Counted from the stretch's first letter, positions 11,925 to 27,532 are shown. The stretch: DNA of 64,000 bases from Tyto alba (GCF_018691265.1 NW_024881301.1:11979752-12043751), one strand, 5' to 3'. Numbers and translations: made by a program. The notes: generated by a model not told the origin, from the letters alone.

Positions 11925-13929
11925 CAAATCTGTTCTACCAGCAACTAATTTTTATAGTAAAAAGGAAAGTATCAAATGATACCTTCAAACAGCATTTATG
12001 GCTATCTTTGAAATGTATTAAAAAGCCTCTGAAATCCCCTCATCATTTTCACAACCCCCTTCTAATGCTTGAAAGAATGTGTAATGAAAAGGAAAGAAGC
12101 ATCTTCCTCCTTCTCATTTGCCACAACTGCAATAGGGAGTGAAAAAACCTCACCCAGCCAATGTGGTTGGTCCTGTGACAGCAACAGGAATTTGTGTTTT
12201 TCTACAGAGACATGCTCTGCCCCTTAGGCTGGCTTTTCCACTTCAGGGCAGTACAGCAATAATGGTATCTGCAGTATCCATGAGGAACCTGATGATTTTC
12301 TTAAAGGAGGTTTACAGGATCTGGACTGGACATGAGGAAAGAGGGAATGATACACGTTCTCCCTACACTTTTCTCCTACAAACTCCCAGACTCTGGAAAG
12401 GATCTACATGTAAAAGGTCTTCTTCGTCTGGAAATCATATGACTGTTGCTAACTGTAGTTACCACAAGCCCTGCAGCTGTAACTATTAAATAAGGTTACT
12501 TAGCATTCTCTCTTCAGTGCCTTTTCCTCACTACTTTGCTCAGCACCAGAGTAATTACATTTGAGATCAAGAAATTACTTTTGTCTTTTAGCATATGATG
12601 TGATTCATAACTGGCAGTGGGGAGGTCAGAGCTGGGATTTTATTTTTTTCAGGTGGGAAGCTGATGCTTCTTGCATAATGAAAACTTAGAATCTTGGCTG
12701 CATTCCTGAGTATTGTTACCAATTTTGAAAGGTCTTCCTCTTCAGAAAGTTTGTGATAATACAGCTCAGCTTTCAAGCCAACTCTACTTGCACTTATTTC
12801 CTCCACCCTTGTCATAAACTCATCCTGGCCCTTACCGGTACAGTTTATAAACAATGTATTATTAGTTCCTCTTTATCCTCCCTTTCTCCTTCCATTTCAT
12901 ATAAAAATAAGATGACTTCTATTTATAGGATAACCTGCTATTTGCCCTAAATATCTTGACAGCCACTCTTTGCTTCAGTAATCCTTTGCAGCCTCTAGCA
13001 AAGGGAGTTTTTCCTTGCAGTTGCACTTAAAATATCTACGATGTAGTTGTTCTTGTTATAGTAACATGCCATAAAGTCAACTGTGTGATTTGGACTCTCG
13101 CAAGCCAAAATAGGTAAATTAGTGTTGTTAGAGTTAGTGATACATTGTTATCACTGATTTAATTCCTTAGTAACTACGGTATTCATATTTGGGGGATAGT
13201 GGTTAGCTTTCAGTTTTAACCTTACAAAAAATAACTAACTTGAAATCCACTCATTTGACCGTGTTCTCCAACAAGATGGGGAGAATATCTCACTAATATC
13301 TGTCAACCAGGAGAAAAGACTATGTATACATGAAGCATAATACTGCCTCCGTGTTTTCATAAATAAATATGGTTTAACAGTACAATTGAAATCATACAGA
13401 AGGTTAACAAAAAACTTAACACATGCATAAGTGACTGTATGGTCTTGACTTTGCAGTTGAAAAACAAATCCATGCTTTTGAGAAAGCCTGAAAGTATTTA
13501 CAGTTTGCTTCACTATTTTGTAAGAGACACTTTATGTACTAGGTTTAAATTGGCCGTATTTGATATGCACTTGGCCCTCATCTATTTTGTTCTTTCTCCG
13601 TTCTGATAAAATACCATGCTTGGAATTATGATTAGAGTGTTCATTCTTTCAGACATTTTCTTAATTGTTGAAATATGTCTGAGCTACTTATATTTAAATT
13701 AAAGTATTTCCATTTATGATTTAGTGGAACAGCCACTACTTTACTGGATATTATTAAGACTGATTTCCATAGAATGCCCTTTTTACTACCTACTGTTAAT
13801 TACACATGCAGCTGGAAGGAAGAGTTCTGTATTGTACTCTCTTCATAGATTAAGTTCTTGGTACAAATCAGATACAACAAGATATATCAGAGGTTTTGTA
13901 GAATAACTGGTACTTAAGAATTAGAAATA

Positions 13930-13955
13930 TTTTTTTTTTTTTTTTTTTTTTTTTT
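13930..13955. repeat. Poly(T) run of about 26
   Basis: This is one of the longest homopolymers in the window. It could be the reverse-complemented A tail of an unrecognised retroposed copy, but no source gene was recognised next to it. Confidence 0.9.
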
Positions 13956-16900
13956 AAGGTACTGGCAATCTTAAAGCCTAAATTATTTTTACGCTGAATG
14001 CCTTAAGGTCTAGGTGAGCAGCATATTTTAGAACCAAGTTAAAAGGAGTCATAAAATAATCCCAACTTGTTTCTTTTCCCTTATGAAGTTACTGGCATAT
14101 TAAAATATGCAGATTTCTTCAGATGCGTATTCAATACATAGCATGATTTGTTCCTGTAGTCTAGGTCAGATTCTGTTCTCATCCATTCCACTGTAGAAGT
14201 GAAAAAAATCAACTAAAATCACTGATTGATTAAATCACAACATCATTGCATTCTTTTCTGACAAGAAATTTACTCCAGATTTATACTGCATTACTGAAAA
14301 CACAGTTTATTAACACAAAAAACAACGGCATGAATTTGAGGAGTGCTTTCCTTTATTGTCCTTTACAATGCATTTGAGGTATAGCAACATGAGCTAGACA
14401 GACATTCACATTCATTTTTCTCCATCCTGAACCATGTAACATTGATTGAGATGCATTCTGACATGCTGAAACTTGAAGTGCTATTTTGGGTAACCAACAA
14501 CCCATGATTTCCTAGTTGAGACTACAGTGCTGTCTGTAACAGCAAAGTTTTGTGCAGATATGTCTGTCTGCAAGTTGAATACGCCATTTTAGGAGGTTAT
14601 TCTTCTCTTGATACTTCTGAATAGCATTTACATCAGTGGGAGTTGTGGATATTCATCCAGGGGAGAGCAAGCACCTATGTGGTGTAACGTCAAAGCCATG
14701 TTACGATGCTGTTGCAAGGCCAAGTGACAAGGAAAGCAGAGTGAGAATGGATCTGACTCTCAAAAAGTGGAATTCTACACCTGTTTTTACATGATGGCCC
14801 CAGCAATTGTTGTACTGATTGTTCAAGGATTCTGGTCCTCTTACCCAGCTGGGCAGGATGCAAAGCAAAAGGAAATCTTCCTACGTTCTGCAGCACTGGC
14901 TGAATGCATTTCAATGGGCTAGAGTGTCACTTGTGATTTATTGCCCATTTTTGTTCTTTTATGTGTTATATTTGTCATTTTTGCAGTGACAGTTTCATCT
15001 ATAAAACAGTATAGTTACAAGAAAATGTTAAGGGGATACAGGAGTGCCATGGGAGCTACTGTTTCCCTTTCTCCTTTTTTTTTTTTCCTAGTACATTACA
15101 GAGTCAGATGTCAGGTGTTCTCTTTTTAAGACAGTGCAGCCAAAGCCTTTAGGATTTGAAACATTAGTACGTTTTCTACAGAGCACCTGAAGAAGAGCTG
15201 AAGTTAAACAATTAGACAAAGATGGCCTAAAAATAATGCTGATAACAATTCACAAATGCTGAAATTGCCCATAATATAAATGCAAGCCCTTTCCAGCTAT
15301 AGACAAGAGAGAACCTGAGCTGATTAGAAGTCAGTTACCAATGTGATTCTTTTAGAGATATTAAGTACTCCATGTTTTACAATAATAAGAATTCCTACAA
15401 GGTTTTCTGAATATGAATTAGCAGCCTTAGTTTTGAATGTGTTCAGGTCATTACAGAACAACCAGAGGCTCTGATCAGGACCTCCTCCCATTCAACTCCT
15501 CTTACACTGAACAAGTTATGCTGGGGACAGTGGGACCTTGGCGACTAGATGCTTATGGTTGGCCAAGGAGGTTTGGGTTCATCAGCTGCCGTGGCACTGT
15601 ATCGCCAGAGCCAGTGGTGTTACAGACCTGGGGCAGGAACAGCTGGAGAAGATCCCATGACCTAGAATAAAGTATCAATCTTTCCGTACCCTTTAGGAAG
15701 GACAAGTAGCCCGATTAGGTATGTTTTGCACTGTAGAAACTTTGTCTTTTATTCAGAGGAGTTAAAAAGCTGGTTGCCACAGAGTTAATAACCGGTCATT
15801 GCAGGAGCTATGTTACATCCCTCAGGTACACAACTGATTTGGAAATTTGAGTGTTCCAGTCTATAGCTGAAAGAAGAATATGATTCCAAGTGTCCTGTCA
15901 AATATCTCTTTTATTAAGAGAGTGAAACAAAATTTAACTTAAGCCACTAAAGATGAGTCTGTTCAGTTCATCCTAGCTTGAAAAATAGTTTGCTCAGTAA
16001 TGTGTAATGGTAATATGAGGATGTCTATGAGGCTGTTTCAGGTTGGACTGGAGGTGAGGGCGCTTTCCTTAACCTCATTACAGAGAACAGAAACATAAAA
16101 CCCAGTCATGAAAGTAACAGTATGAGTGCACTGACCAAGATAAATTCTGAACAAACTGAAGAAATCTCTGCCATCTGTGTAGAACTGGTCAGTACCACAT
16201 CTATCTAAAATATTTGAACATCAGCAGCCTACAGAGAAGCAGAAAATACAAAACAAAGCAGAAATACCACTAGGTAATTTTTAGAGCATGGTTGTGTGTC
16301 ATGTAGTGTGCTATTTCATTTCTGTATTAAAAAAAAAAAAAAGCTTCTGATTTTTACATTCAAAGCAGAACATGTTTTGCATATACCACAATGAAAAATT
16401 AAGGAGAGGAACGGGAAGAGAGGGAAACTCAGAGATATAATTAGTAACTAAAAAAACCTGTGAATGTCAGTGTTTCCCATCTGTAGTTATTGACTGTATT
16501 CATAAAATGCTAAGCAATTAGAATTTTAATTTGAAAGAAGATGTGGGACCAGTTGTGGGTAAAATAACCCGTAGTTCTAAGGAGCTGCAAATCCGGTGTT
16601 TGTATCACTGGAAAGTCTAACAATTTTGTGATGCAATATTTGCATGTATTACCTTTGTGTTAATGTATAGGTGAACATTAAAATGTGTTACAGTTAAATA
16701 GAGTAGTATAGAGAAGAGGACAGTAATAATGTCAATTTCAATCAAAATACACAGAACATACTACCTTGGGCAAAATAATGTTTCGGCAATTCTCTCAGTT
16801 TAGATTCCTTGAAGTAACTGAAATCTTAATAAATATCTAAGCTGCATTTGTCTGCTTGACACAATTAACACTATGCAAGCCATGACTGTAGTTATTGATG

Positions 16901-17815
16901 GGATTTTAACACCTGCTTCTCTAGACATACATTATATTGAAAATGTCCTTTTTCTGCAGTAATGGTGGAGTTTGCAAGAGCTGATGATTTTAGAGCTCTG
17001 GGAAAGGCATTCAAGTATATGTGTGCATTTTCAGGTCTTTATTTTTCCAAAGCTTTGAACTTTCATTTCCTTCTCTTCATCTGATTTTCTGTTATTGCTG
17101 ACCACTAAGAAGTTTTCGTGTAAATAGAAAACTCCCATGCAAATGAAAGTTGGGTCACAGTTTTGCATAAAAGTGAGTGAAAGTTGCTGTCTTTCAAGTT
17201 ACCAAGAGGGGAAATACAGTAGTTTCAGGTTCTGCTTCATCTTTTGAGTTCACATTGGAAACACAAGGGGAAACAGAGGAAAAATGGTAAATTATCATTA
17301 GTTTAAATCAAACAGAGTAATCCTGAAGCCCTTTTGAAGTGAAATGGTTTTATTTTGCACTTTTCAGTACGCTGTCATTAACTTAGACAGCTTCTGGTTA
17401 TGAGTAAATGTGTCGATAATTGAAAGTGATATGAAAAGAACTGACTAGAAAAATGGCTATTTAAGGCATTCTTCATCAAATAGGACAGATGGAGATTTTT
17501 CTGTAACCCCTAAAACCTACAGGAAATACATGAAAAATGAAATATAAATTGGTGATAACAATTCAGAGGAGGCCTAGTCTATTCTTGTACCTGTACGAGA
17601 ATCTTGGTTCCTCTAACATCACTTCAGTTGGGACAGGCTTTTTATTGGCAATACTGTAAGCACTTCTGAAATGTGAATGAAAGAATTGATACAATGTTTT
17701 GGCACAGAGTTAGAATTCTGTGGAATTATTTTTCCTTTCTTGTGCTGATTCTCATTTCCAGTTCTCCTAGCCAACTTTCCTGTCCCAAAATAGTGTTGAC
17801 TCTGGAAATGCTTTC

Positions 17816-17845
17816 AAAAACAAAACAAAACAAAACAAAACAAAG
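17816..17845. repeat. (CAAAA)n microsatellite
   Basis: Five CAAAA-type units follow A5 and end CAAAG. It is an ordinary simple repeat. Confidence 0.9.
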
Positions 17846-19505
17846 TTTTATGCCTTTTTTCCTGCTTTTTATAAATTTATGACAAATATATTCTTATCTT
17901 TCTGTGTACATTGTTGCATGTATAATTCCATTTCTCTTTGAGTAGAATGAGCTATGTTATGCTTTCCGCTAAGAAAATAGGTAGGTAGTGAGTAATGGTC
18001 AGTAAATTCTGAGAGTGTAATTGTTTTTGAAGGATTTCTGAAGAACTCTTCATAAAGACTACAGTGTGGAGAAAGGCTGGTAGTGGAAATCACCAGGAAT
18101 GTCAGCCTCATCTATGAGCCAGTACACAGCACAGGCCAAAATGTACAGGGATGAGCAGACCTACCACGGGGGTTCCTATGCTACATTGTCCTTCTGCTCC
18201 CTGACACACCCCACCCACTAATGGGAAAGTAACCAGGTCTTCACTGGCCTTTCATTTGGAACTTTTCATTAGTGTTCCTGTAGTTAAGTCCTTGATGGCA
18301 GCAAGATCAGAAGACAGTATCTCATTCCACGACTTCCTAACCATAGTTTCAGGTTACTCATGCTGGATGTGATCCCTGCATTCATGGATGGAAAAATAAC
18401 ACAGTTGTGTTTGTCCATGCCAAGAACATCTAGTTCTGTAGCGGAGTTTCACCCTGAGTAAGTCAGCACCAGAAACGTTACTCTGACCTGACTTTACATC
18501 TTTGCTGCCTGGTGGAGGCCAACAGAGTACTAGCAAAGCCACATTTTACCTCCCCCAAAGAGGGCAGAGTCCTCTTAAGACTTCAAATTCACACCTTTCC
18601 TGTTTCTAGAAGATAGATGAAATAAACTTTCAGGTATGTCTAATATTTCCTGATGCTTTTCAGTATAGTTTCAGGAGTTGATCTGGCATTGAAAGCATGA
18701 GGGTGAACCAGACGTCTCCTTCAGCAATTTGTGAAATTCAAATATCTTTGGTGAGGGTGATGATAAATTATCTGCTACTTCTATAGGAGTGGCTAGAAAG
18801 TGGTGCTGACTTGCTTAGAAAATGCATTATATATGGACAGGATCAATTTAGACTGACTGCATACATTTCCTTATTGCTAATTTGAGAGTCACTCTTCTAC
18901 CCTGAGTACTGTTGGCTTGAGGTTATGTAGAGAGCCATAAAATCAAATGTTTTAGGGCTAAAAGCTACCCTTCTCGCTCATTATACCTCTAGGATTTCTC
19001 GTTCACAAAAGTCAGATTTATAAGATGCAGTTGCACCTCCAGTGGCTGCAAGTGGGATTTCTTTCACACAGCATCAGCCCTACATTTCAAAGTTCTGAGA
19101 CACCTGCAGTTCTAGCCCTTATAGGTGTGTCTTTCTCAGACCTCCTCAACCTTATTCAGTATGAGACCTACTTGTATACAGCTAATTTGATGCAAGTATG
19201 TTCTCATTGCTCCTCAGACAACCTTCTTGATCAGAAATTTGCATCTCATGAAGTCATATTGACCTTTGTAGTGTTTGAGTAGTGAGAGAGCAGTTTGGCA
19301 AAGAAGCCCAGATTCTCCTTTCTATAGCAGTCAGAAGCATTTTATCTTTTATTTCAGTGGCAGGGTCTGTCTTTCAAATACGCTGCCATGACCTTTCCCT
19401 TTGTTTAGATAGAGGTCAGTGATGTGCACCATTGTGTCTGTTTCTCTGGCCACACAGTACTTATAAATATGTAACCAGACTTTTTTCTTCATAAAATAGA
19501 CTAAA

Positions 19506-19526
19506 GGGGGGGGGGGGGGGGGGGGG
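19506..19526. repeat. Poly(G) run of 21
   Basis: This uninterrupted 21-base G run sits in otherwise AT-rich DNA. Such a tract can form a G-quadruplex on the plus strand. Its exact length is also the sort of value that sequencing or assembly gets wrong. Confidence 0.9.
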
Positions 19527-22500
19527 ATACCTTTTAGGGACACTTGAAAGTTTAAGGTTCCAAAGATTTTATATTTTTTCCTTAAGAAATTATTTATTTC
19601 CCAGAAGATACACTGTGTCTGTATATTCTAGATTTGTTATTAATTTCTGGTTGTGGTGTACCTGTTGAGTATGTTTTAAACAACCTCTAATGATCTCAGT
19701 GCTATTAAAGTGTGAAGACTTACACTGTCTTTCTTCCAGTATGAGTGAGGACTTCTGACTGCTTGGGTGCCCACTGGAGTGGAAAATTTATATGAATTGT
19801 AATTATTTAAATTTCCTTGATTAACAGAACAGGGAAAAAAAGAGCTAGCAGAAATGTTGGTGGTTTTGTTGCAAAGAAGCAAATGAGCTGTTCATCAAGG
19901 CTTGCTTGCTTGCTTTCTTATAAGTCTTTTTTTTTTAAAAAACACAGTGTCAAGAAAAATCCAGTCTAAGGATCCTGGATTAAAATCCCATTAGAAAATA
20001 GATTGTGATGAGAACAAAAAATATGTGTCAAACTGGAAACTTTATTTGTTTTATGCATGTTTTGTAGAAAATGTTATTATTCCTAACAACCAGAAACACA
20101 GATGTTTAACAAAAAAAGTCTTTTTGCTCACATGCACCAACATGAATCATCCACCAGTGAAAGATACAGTTCATTTGGTAGTCAGTTAAATGAGTCATAT
20201 TCTTCAATAAAGTAGTTCTTTGCATTTCTTTTCATGCACTTCTTTGTCACTTGTATTTACATTTTTGTAAAGAATATCACAAACAAAATTAATAATTCAT
20301 AATTATTGTTACACAGTAGAGCCTTATTTTGATAGTCACTTCTCACCATAGATCTTTTAACAAGGCTGTTTCCTCCTGCATTTAAAAAACACCAAGTAAG
20401 CAGTGTAACAAATCAGGATGGTTGTCTTACGGAAGTACGGAAATCTTTTTTAGGAAATGAAGATCTGAACACAGTAATATGTATTGTACCAATGATCATA
20501 AATTACAGAGAGGATACTCCCCTGCTAAAATATAAGTGCTGTTTGCCCTCTTTCCCAGACTAAATAGGTTTACACTCTAACATGTCATAGGAGGGAAAAT
20601 CAGGATACATCAATTTCAACACTTAAATGGCTCCTGTGCTCAGCAAAACAGAGAGAAAACTTAAACTTTGCCCCATGGAAAAAACAGTTTATACGTGAGT
20701 GTTTCCAAAAGAAGCCAGGAACAGAAAGGAAAAAATAATGTAAAAAGGGAAGTAAAGCAGATCTTACTCTGAGGCATTTACAAAACTAATAGATTCAAGG
20801 CATGGAGTAGAGAGAGAAAACTGAAACAAATACTGATCAAAACCACCTTCTGTCACAAATTATACCCTGCCCAACAACACTTTGTAACTTCTACCATATG
20901 GAAAAAAAAGCAGTGCAGTTTGGAAGGAAAACTAGGAACACTGATTTGAAATCTAACAATGAGGAAGGGGGGGGAGAACTTTTTCTCTTAGCTGGAGTTC
21001 TACCAGGAGTAATAAAACAAAGACTTTGTTAGCAGAATACATGCTGGCTAGCAGATGAGGAATGAATGCCAGTCACTTACAGTATAAACAGACCAGCCAG
21101 GGTGGTAATTCATTTCATCTACAAATCTGTATGTGTTTTGGGTCTTCTCCAACACAGTCACAAATCCTGGCATCTGGAATCAACTTGAAACTCAAATAAA
21201 AAGCAAACTGCCTTGTCTTTTCATAACACCAGTAATTCTCCTACCGACTTAAAGATGAGGGTACAGTCTTCTGCAGTCATGAGGGAGATGGGGGTAGAAA
21301 TGCTGAGGAAACTTCTGGAAGAAACTGGACACTTTGCACTGCTGCCCCATTCAAGTGTATTTTGCAGATTGTGATACAGGGTTGGAATTCCTGTTGGTCA
21401 TTTGACGTTTATAAGAAGGACTTACCTCTGTGGAGCACTGCTGTTGATACCACTAGCACCTATTTGTGTACTTCTGTATTTTGTCATACTACATTTTATT
21501 CCAGCCCTTTACTTTTGACACCTCTGCTTTTCCTACCTTTATGTTATTTCCTTCCTTGGAACATCCTAATCAACATCATCCATAAAAATATTACTCTACC
21601 TTCAAATCACTCTTGAAGATCTGTTTCTACTGTGTTGCTAACTGTAAACGCAGAGTGATACCAGCTAGCTAAAAGAGCAGGAAAGATAGAAGTGCTCATT
21701 TATTTGGGTATTGTAAATGCATTTTCTTAGGGGTATTTGCTTCTCTCCCACCTGTGATTGCTACCCCTGCCTATTCAGCCTAGCTCAGCTGGATCATATG
21801 CTTTTAGTGGCAACGATTGCTTAGCTGTGTGCTTGCACTGTTCTTAGCACAGTGGGGCTCCCAAACTGATTTAGAGCTTCTAGATCCTACTATCATACAA
21901 ATAATAGAGAGTAATACTTATAGTAGCCTTTGTAATTCGTATTGTCCTTGGAGAGCATGGGCAGAGTCTTTAAAGCCAAGTTCTCTGGTCTTTTCAGTCT
22001 TATTACTCTGTGACAGGAGAAATAAGATCCTAGTGATGGGTGTTCCAAGGAAGCATCACACCTCTCTGCCTCCCTTATGCCTTGTACCATTTTGCATCAT
22101 TTCTGCCACCTATTCACAGTGCAACTGTCACACAGGGATATAATGTTTCATTTTCATGACTCACTTCGTGAAATAAGTTAAAAGTAGGTGCCGAGATGCG
22201 GTAGTTGAATTTAGCTGCCTGCATAAAAAAATCATGGGCTAGTTGCTAACACAAGTAAGTCTCAAGTTTGACTGGAAGCTAGGACGATCTGAACTAACTG
22301 TATTATTACTTCAAAGCCTTGTAAACTTGGCCATTACATCAGTCACTGGAACACCTGTGAATGAAATACAGTTGGAAAGGCTTGTAAGTGGCCTATCAAG
22401 CAAGTACCTTTTTAGAGCTTAAAGCTGCAGAAAAGAAGTAAATAAGGCAGCAACTATGGTCAGCCTTGTGTAGGAGAAATAAAATGAGACCAGTGTAGTT

Positions 22501-24105
22501 AATTAAAGGAACAAATTATTTGTTGACTCAAATAGGAGAAGAAATGTCTGGATTTTTTAAAGATCACTTTAAACAAAACAGCCTATAGCTAGTTTTTAGT
22601 ACTAACAGCTTTAATCTTATTCCTTTCTTTGAAAAAACAACTAGCAGCCTCATAGACTGCTGAGCCAGGATTATTTTACTGGTCATTGTTTTCTATGCAA
22701 AGATCAGTCATTTCTAACTACATTGCTTTTGGAAGGGACTAAGAAACATTGAAAAGCAAGTCCAAACTTTGTTCATTTACAAAGAGCGAAGGAGAGAGAG
22801 ATTTTGTTCAATTCGGTAGAGGTCAATTTCTTTTGCTGAAGAACATTTTAATTGATTTTGAAAAACAAGTTATCACTTGCATGTAAGTTAAAAGAATTAT
22901 ATTGTGCCTGGTTAGTTCATTCAAAGAATAGTCTAAGCTTCCATTTTAATGAGGAATAGTTCTGCTCCAACTTTTCTATCCATAAACAAACTACAGGAGA
23001 TTATTGTTTATGAAGTTTGGGAGTTGATCAGTAACACGGCACTTGTGCCTTCTGAGTAAGAAAGGAGAAGAAAATTTTCCACGCAAGCAAGCGGCAGAAC
23101 CATTTTCCAAAAAGCACAAATTATTCATATAATACTAATACTAGACCTGTATATCTCTGATGAGAACTAGAAATTCTTCAAAGAGAGGAGTCTTCTAATC
23201 CATGGTACCAAAATAGAAATTTCACTGTATGAAGTAATTTAAGAATTCACAGTACAACAGACATTAAATATTAACAACTAGAATATAATACAGTTCTCAA
23301 TCTGAAGAGGAGGTAAGATGCCAAGAAGTGGCTGAATAATCACTAAACCTCAGAAAAGCAGGTTCCAATATTAAGAAAAAGTTAATAGAATAGGTCTGAG
23401 AGTCAAAAATAAGTGAAATAAAATCTTTAGGTCTTTCATGGATGCTACTTAAAAATATCATCACTGGGTCTTGCAAAGTACTGAACTAAATGGGACCCAT
23501 GAGGGAAAGTCATAAAACAGGCCAGCCGAATGCCATTTTTAATAAGCGAAGGAAAAAAAAAAAAAAATCAAATTTTAAATGCTGCTGTAGGGCAAGTCAC
23601 AAAGAATGGGCAATAAATAAGTAAAAAGGAAACTGGAATTGCTGAGATTAATTAGAAGAGTAAATAACTAAGGGTATGGAACCAAACAATGTTACTGTCT
23701 TCTACTTTATTCAATGCAGGAAGCCTGTGGATATACTTTGCAGGGTTTTGTGGCACCTTGAGGTTTATCTATAAGTGTATCTGTTTTTCACTTCTGGCAG
23801 GAAGCACTCTAGTTTGTTCTCATCGAGTAAGGACTTTCCAAAGTCAGCACCTTAATCCTTTTTAAACTGTCAGGAAACATTTCCTTGGCCTTTCATTTTC
23901 TAAGCAGCTCCCTTGAGCTGTCCTGCACTCACTGCTCTTTACTGACCTATTGCCTTTCTAGAGGTGGACCACAGTGTAAGTGTCAGTTTGGCCTTGATTC
24001 TTCTAACTCCACTAGCCCAGACAGTCTCAGTAAGAAAACAGAAATGAAGTAATTGTGCAAGGTTTGAAGTCAGGCTTCTGTGTGCAAGGGTAGAAAGCTT
24101 GAAAG

Positions 24106-24136
24106 AAAAACAAACAAACAAACAAAAAAAAACAAA
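24106..24136. repeat. (CAAA)n / A-rich simple repeat
   Basis: Three to four CAAA units are followed by A9 and CAAAT. It is a low-complexity tract. Confidence 0.85.
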
Positions 24137-27100
24137 TAAGTCATTAGGTCCCAGCGTTGTAAGAAAAATGCAGTGGGCTTAGCTCAGCTGTTGGCAACGG
24201 TATCTGTCATTAAGAACAGATACTTTACTGGAGATACAAAACTCCTCTAGTCTTGTAGCTATATATTTCTAAAGGCTCTAGGATGCTCAAGGAAATTAAA
24301 AATGACTGTGTCAGACAAACTGGTTGATATAACATTAATAAATAGAATAAACTGCCAGGACTATATAATGATACAGTAGTGTATAGTTAACACTATTTCT
24401 GTAAATAAAGATTACATTTCAATCAACTTCTTTAACGTGTCGGTACAACAGAGTAAAAGAGCAACCACGGCATCTTTTTTTTAGACTTGCAACAGTAATT
24501 TTCCAAATATCTCTTGAAAACATACAAACAAATCTAAAAGCACAAATTGACATTGTCATTTGTCAAGTGGTAAAATGAATTTCCGAAGTACTGCCCCTGG
24601 CTGCTTCAATCCCCTTACACACAGTTCACCTTTCTCTCCACGGTGCCAGTGCAATTGCCTGTGTGGCTGTAGGTTAAAAGTCAGTTAAGAAGTAAATATG
24701 AGGTGAGAGGCAAATACTACTCTGGATCAAAATCTGCCTATCAGACAGAAACCAGGGAGAAATAAACTACCAGATTTCATCATAGCTAATGAACTTAAGG
24801 GTTTACTATTATATGGTTTACAGTATGTCTATTAAATACATGGAAGAGTCAGCATTGACGCAGCAGCTCTTGAGTATGATTCTAGGTGATGTGGGTTACC
24901 AGAATTCACGGAGAACTCTGAAGAATTTCAGCAGGACAAAAGTAAACTGAATAACTCAAATTTCAGTCTTGATAAATCCTATGTAGTGTTCATCATAGGT
25001 AAATTTGAATGACATTTAGCTCATAAAGGGTTCAAAATTGAACACTGCTCTGAAGAAAGGGATGTAAATGTCACTGTAAACAGTATACCAGTGACCTGTT
25101 TGGTGTCCATCTGATGTCAAAATAAAACCAAACAGAATGCTATGGAGGATAAAGAATGGAGTAGAACACAACATTTTTTTTAAATCCTGTTGTAGAAAAA
25201 CTGAGGAATAAAGTAATAAACGGTATTAAATAAAATGAAGAAAGTTGATCCAGAATTTCTAATACTGAAAGACTCAGGGGATGCTCAAAAAAGGTGAAAA
25301 GTGGCAAACTTGATTTGTTTACCCAAGTGGATTTTGGAACCCATGGACACCAAGAAAGGAGCAACATTCTGTCAGGGAATGAAGGATGTGCTGAATGGAA
25401 CTAATGGAGAATTGAGATAATGCCAATATTTGGGGGTTTTATAATAATCAATGATAAGAGTTTTTAAAAGGCATGTCAACATCATGTTTGCAGTTTAAGA
25501 CAATCTCTATTATGAGTCAAGCTGAGTCCATCATGGTGGGAAGCTTTATTTTTAACTCGGGGGGGGCATTACATGCACTTTTCTTAGACAATTTGAGATG
25601 ATCCCTCAATTGGTTAATCAGTAGATGATGCAATATGGGAGTTTCAGTTTCCTGACGTTAGGCTCTGTATCTCTTCTTAAGTAGGCTTGCTTTGGAGAAT
25701 TTGCAATAGTGGTGGGTTCCCCAGCTTGTCCATGACTCCCAAGAGGATAATGCTTTGTGTCATTGAAGACATTTCATGAAAGTTGTGCTCCGTGATATGC
25801 GGAAAATGTGTGTGCTCTGAATACAATTTTAATATTATTTCTTCTGCATAGTATAAGTCTAGCTAGTTCCATTGAAGTGAGGACCCTGTGCTGTCAAAGA
25901 GAGACATGACACTGAGATAAAACACATTGCATAGTTGAGAGTTCTATGTGAAAATGTGGCAAGGTTGCCTTCACTTACTTTTAATGTTTAGCATTCATGA
26001 TCCCAAAACTAGCACTGGAAGCCTTAATGAAAGGAATGAAACCATAAGGCAGACTTTTATTTTAAGAAGGCATTACCAGCAAGTATTCCAGTGGGATGAG
26101 ATACTCTGAAGGAGATAATGAAGAACAGACTTTGGAACGAACCAGTCTTAGAAATTACATCTAAAAAGTTATTACTTGTTGTTGACTTTGCGTTCTTCCT
26201 TGCTCCAGTTTTAGATTTAAGAGAACTGTGAATTCCTTATCACGTCTTACCATTTGCGTCATACTTGATTCGCTGCTTCCTGTTTGCCAAGTTCAACTCA
26301 ACAGCTGCGTCTTGCATGAAGATACTCTAGATGTCTTCTGAATATCTGCTGCACTTTTGAGTGTCCTGCAGATTACAGCAATATAGAGTTTAACAAAATT
26401 ACTTATATATGGCATAAGGAAAATAAAAATAGAACTGTTTATAACAGAATTTTGTGTATCTGCATTGAAGAAAATACAGAGCCAGATTCTGTTACCTTTA
26501 CTCATATGAAATAAGAATTTTATTAATTTGGAATTGTACTGTGTATTGGCAATACAGTGTATTGCTATTGAGATAATGTTCTGGTGGGACTGGGCACAGA
26601 GACAGGCAGCCGATCACCTATTCTGACTTCGCACTCACACGAAGTACCATGGCCAGAATTTTCCAAAGAACCTGGTTCTGCAGTTAGGTCTAGATATATT
26701 TTGATTAAAGGTTATCACCTTTTCTGGCAGCAATATTAATTGCCAGGTTTTCCTGGCATTCCTCCTGATAAGGACTTTTGAATATGTAGGCCAAAGGTGT
26801 AACTGTGGGCACCTCGAAGTACTTGCCATCTTAGAATATCCTGGTTACAACTGAGAAGAAATGTTGGAAATGTTTCCATTGTACTTTTAAGAAAATATCT
26901 CTGTGTGTAAATTGATCACAAATTTGCTTTCTTTCCAAAAAAGGGTAGTGAAGAAACCAGTAAAATATAATTGGTGCTTTCAAAATCTTCTGTGAAACCC
27001 AGACAGTGAGATAAGAATGTGGTCTTAAAATGTTAAACTTCACTTAGGCTTTACCCTTCCTTCTCCCTTCCCAAGAAAGCTATAGCAGGAAAGTGATCCA

Positions 27101-27532
27101 TAAATTCCTGCATCCACTTTATGGCATGGTGCCTCCAATGATGAATGCTGTGATGTTTTGATTAAAAAAAAAAAAAAAGAAGGAAGTCCATAAAAAAAAA
27201 AATTAAATCAGTTTAGAGATTTGAATGTTGCTTCCTTAACATTTTTCATCCTGAACTCATTTAGTAGAGGAAATGGATATTTCATCAGACATGGATTTGT
27301 CGTTCCATCACATTATACAGTAAACAGTACAAACAATGTTATTTTTTTTAAATGGAGAAGCTGGAAGAGCTAAGACAGGAGCTGCTGTAAGGCACTGGTT
27401 ATCTCATTTAAACAGATATTAAATGTGGGTGCCAGTGGTGTGATCATCAGCTGCTTCCCACTTTGTGAATAAATTGCTTAGAAGGAGTCTTTTTGCCTAC
27501 CAGATGTGACCTAGATTTAGATTTCCAAAGGC

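Noticed and set aside
12139..12489. 116-codon open frame (+)
   Set aside because: There is no family resemblance, no splice signals bracketing a conserved segment and no codon pattern that would suggest a gene.
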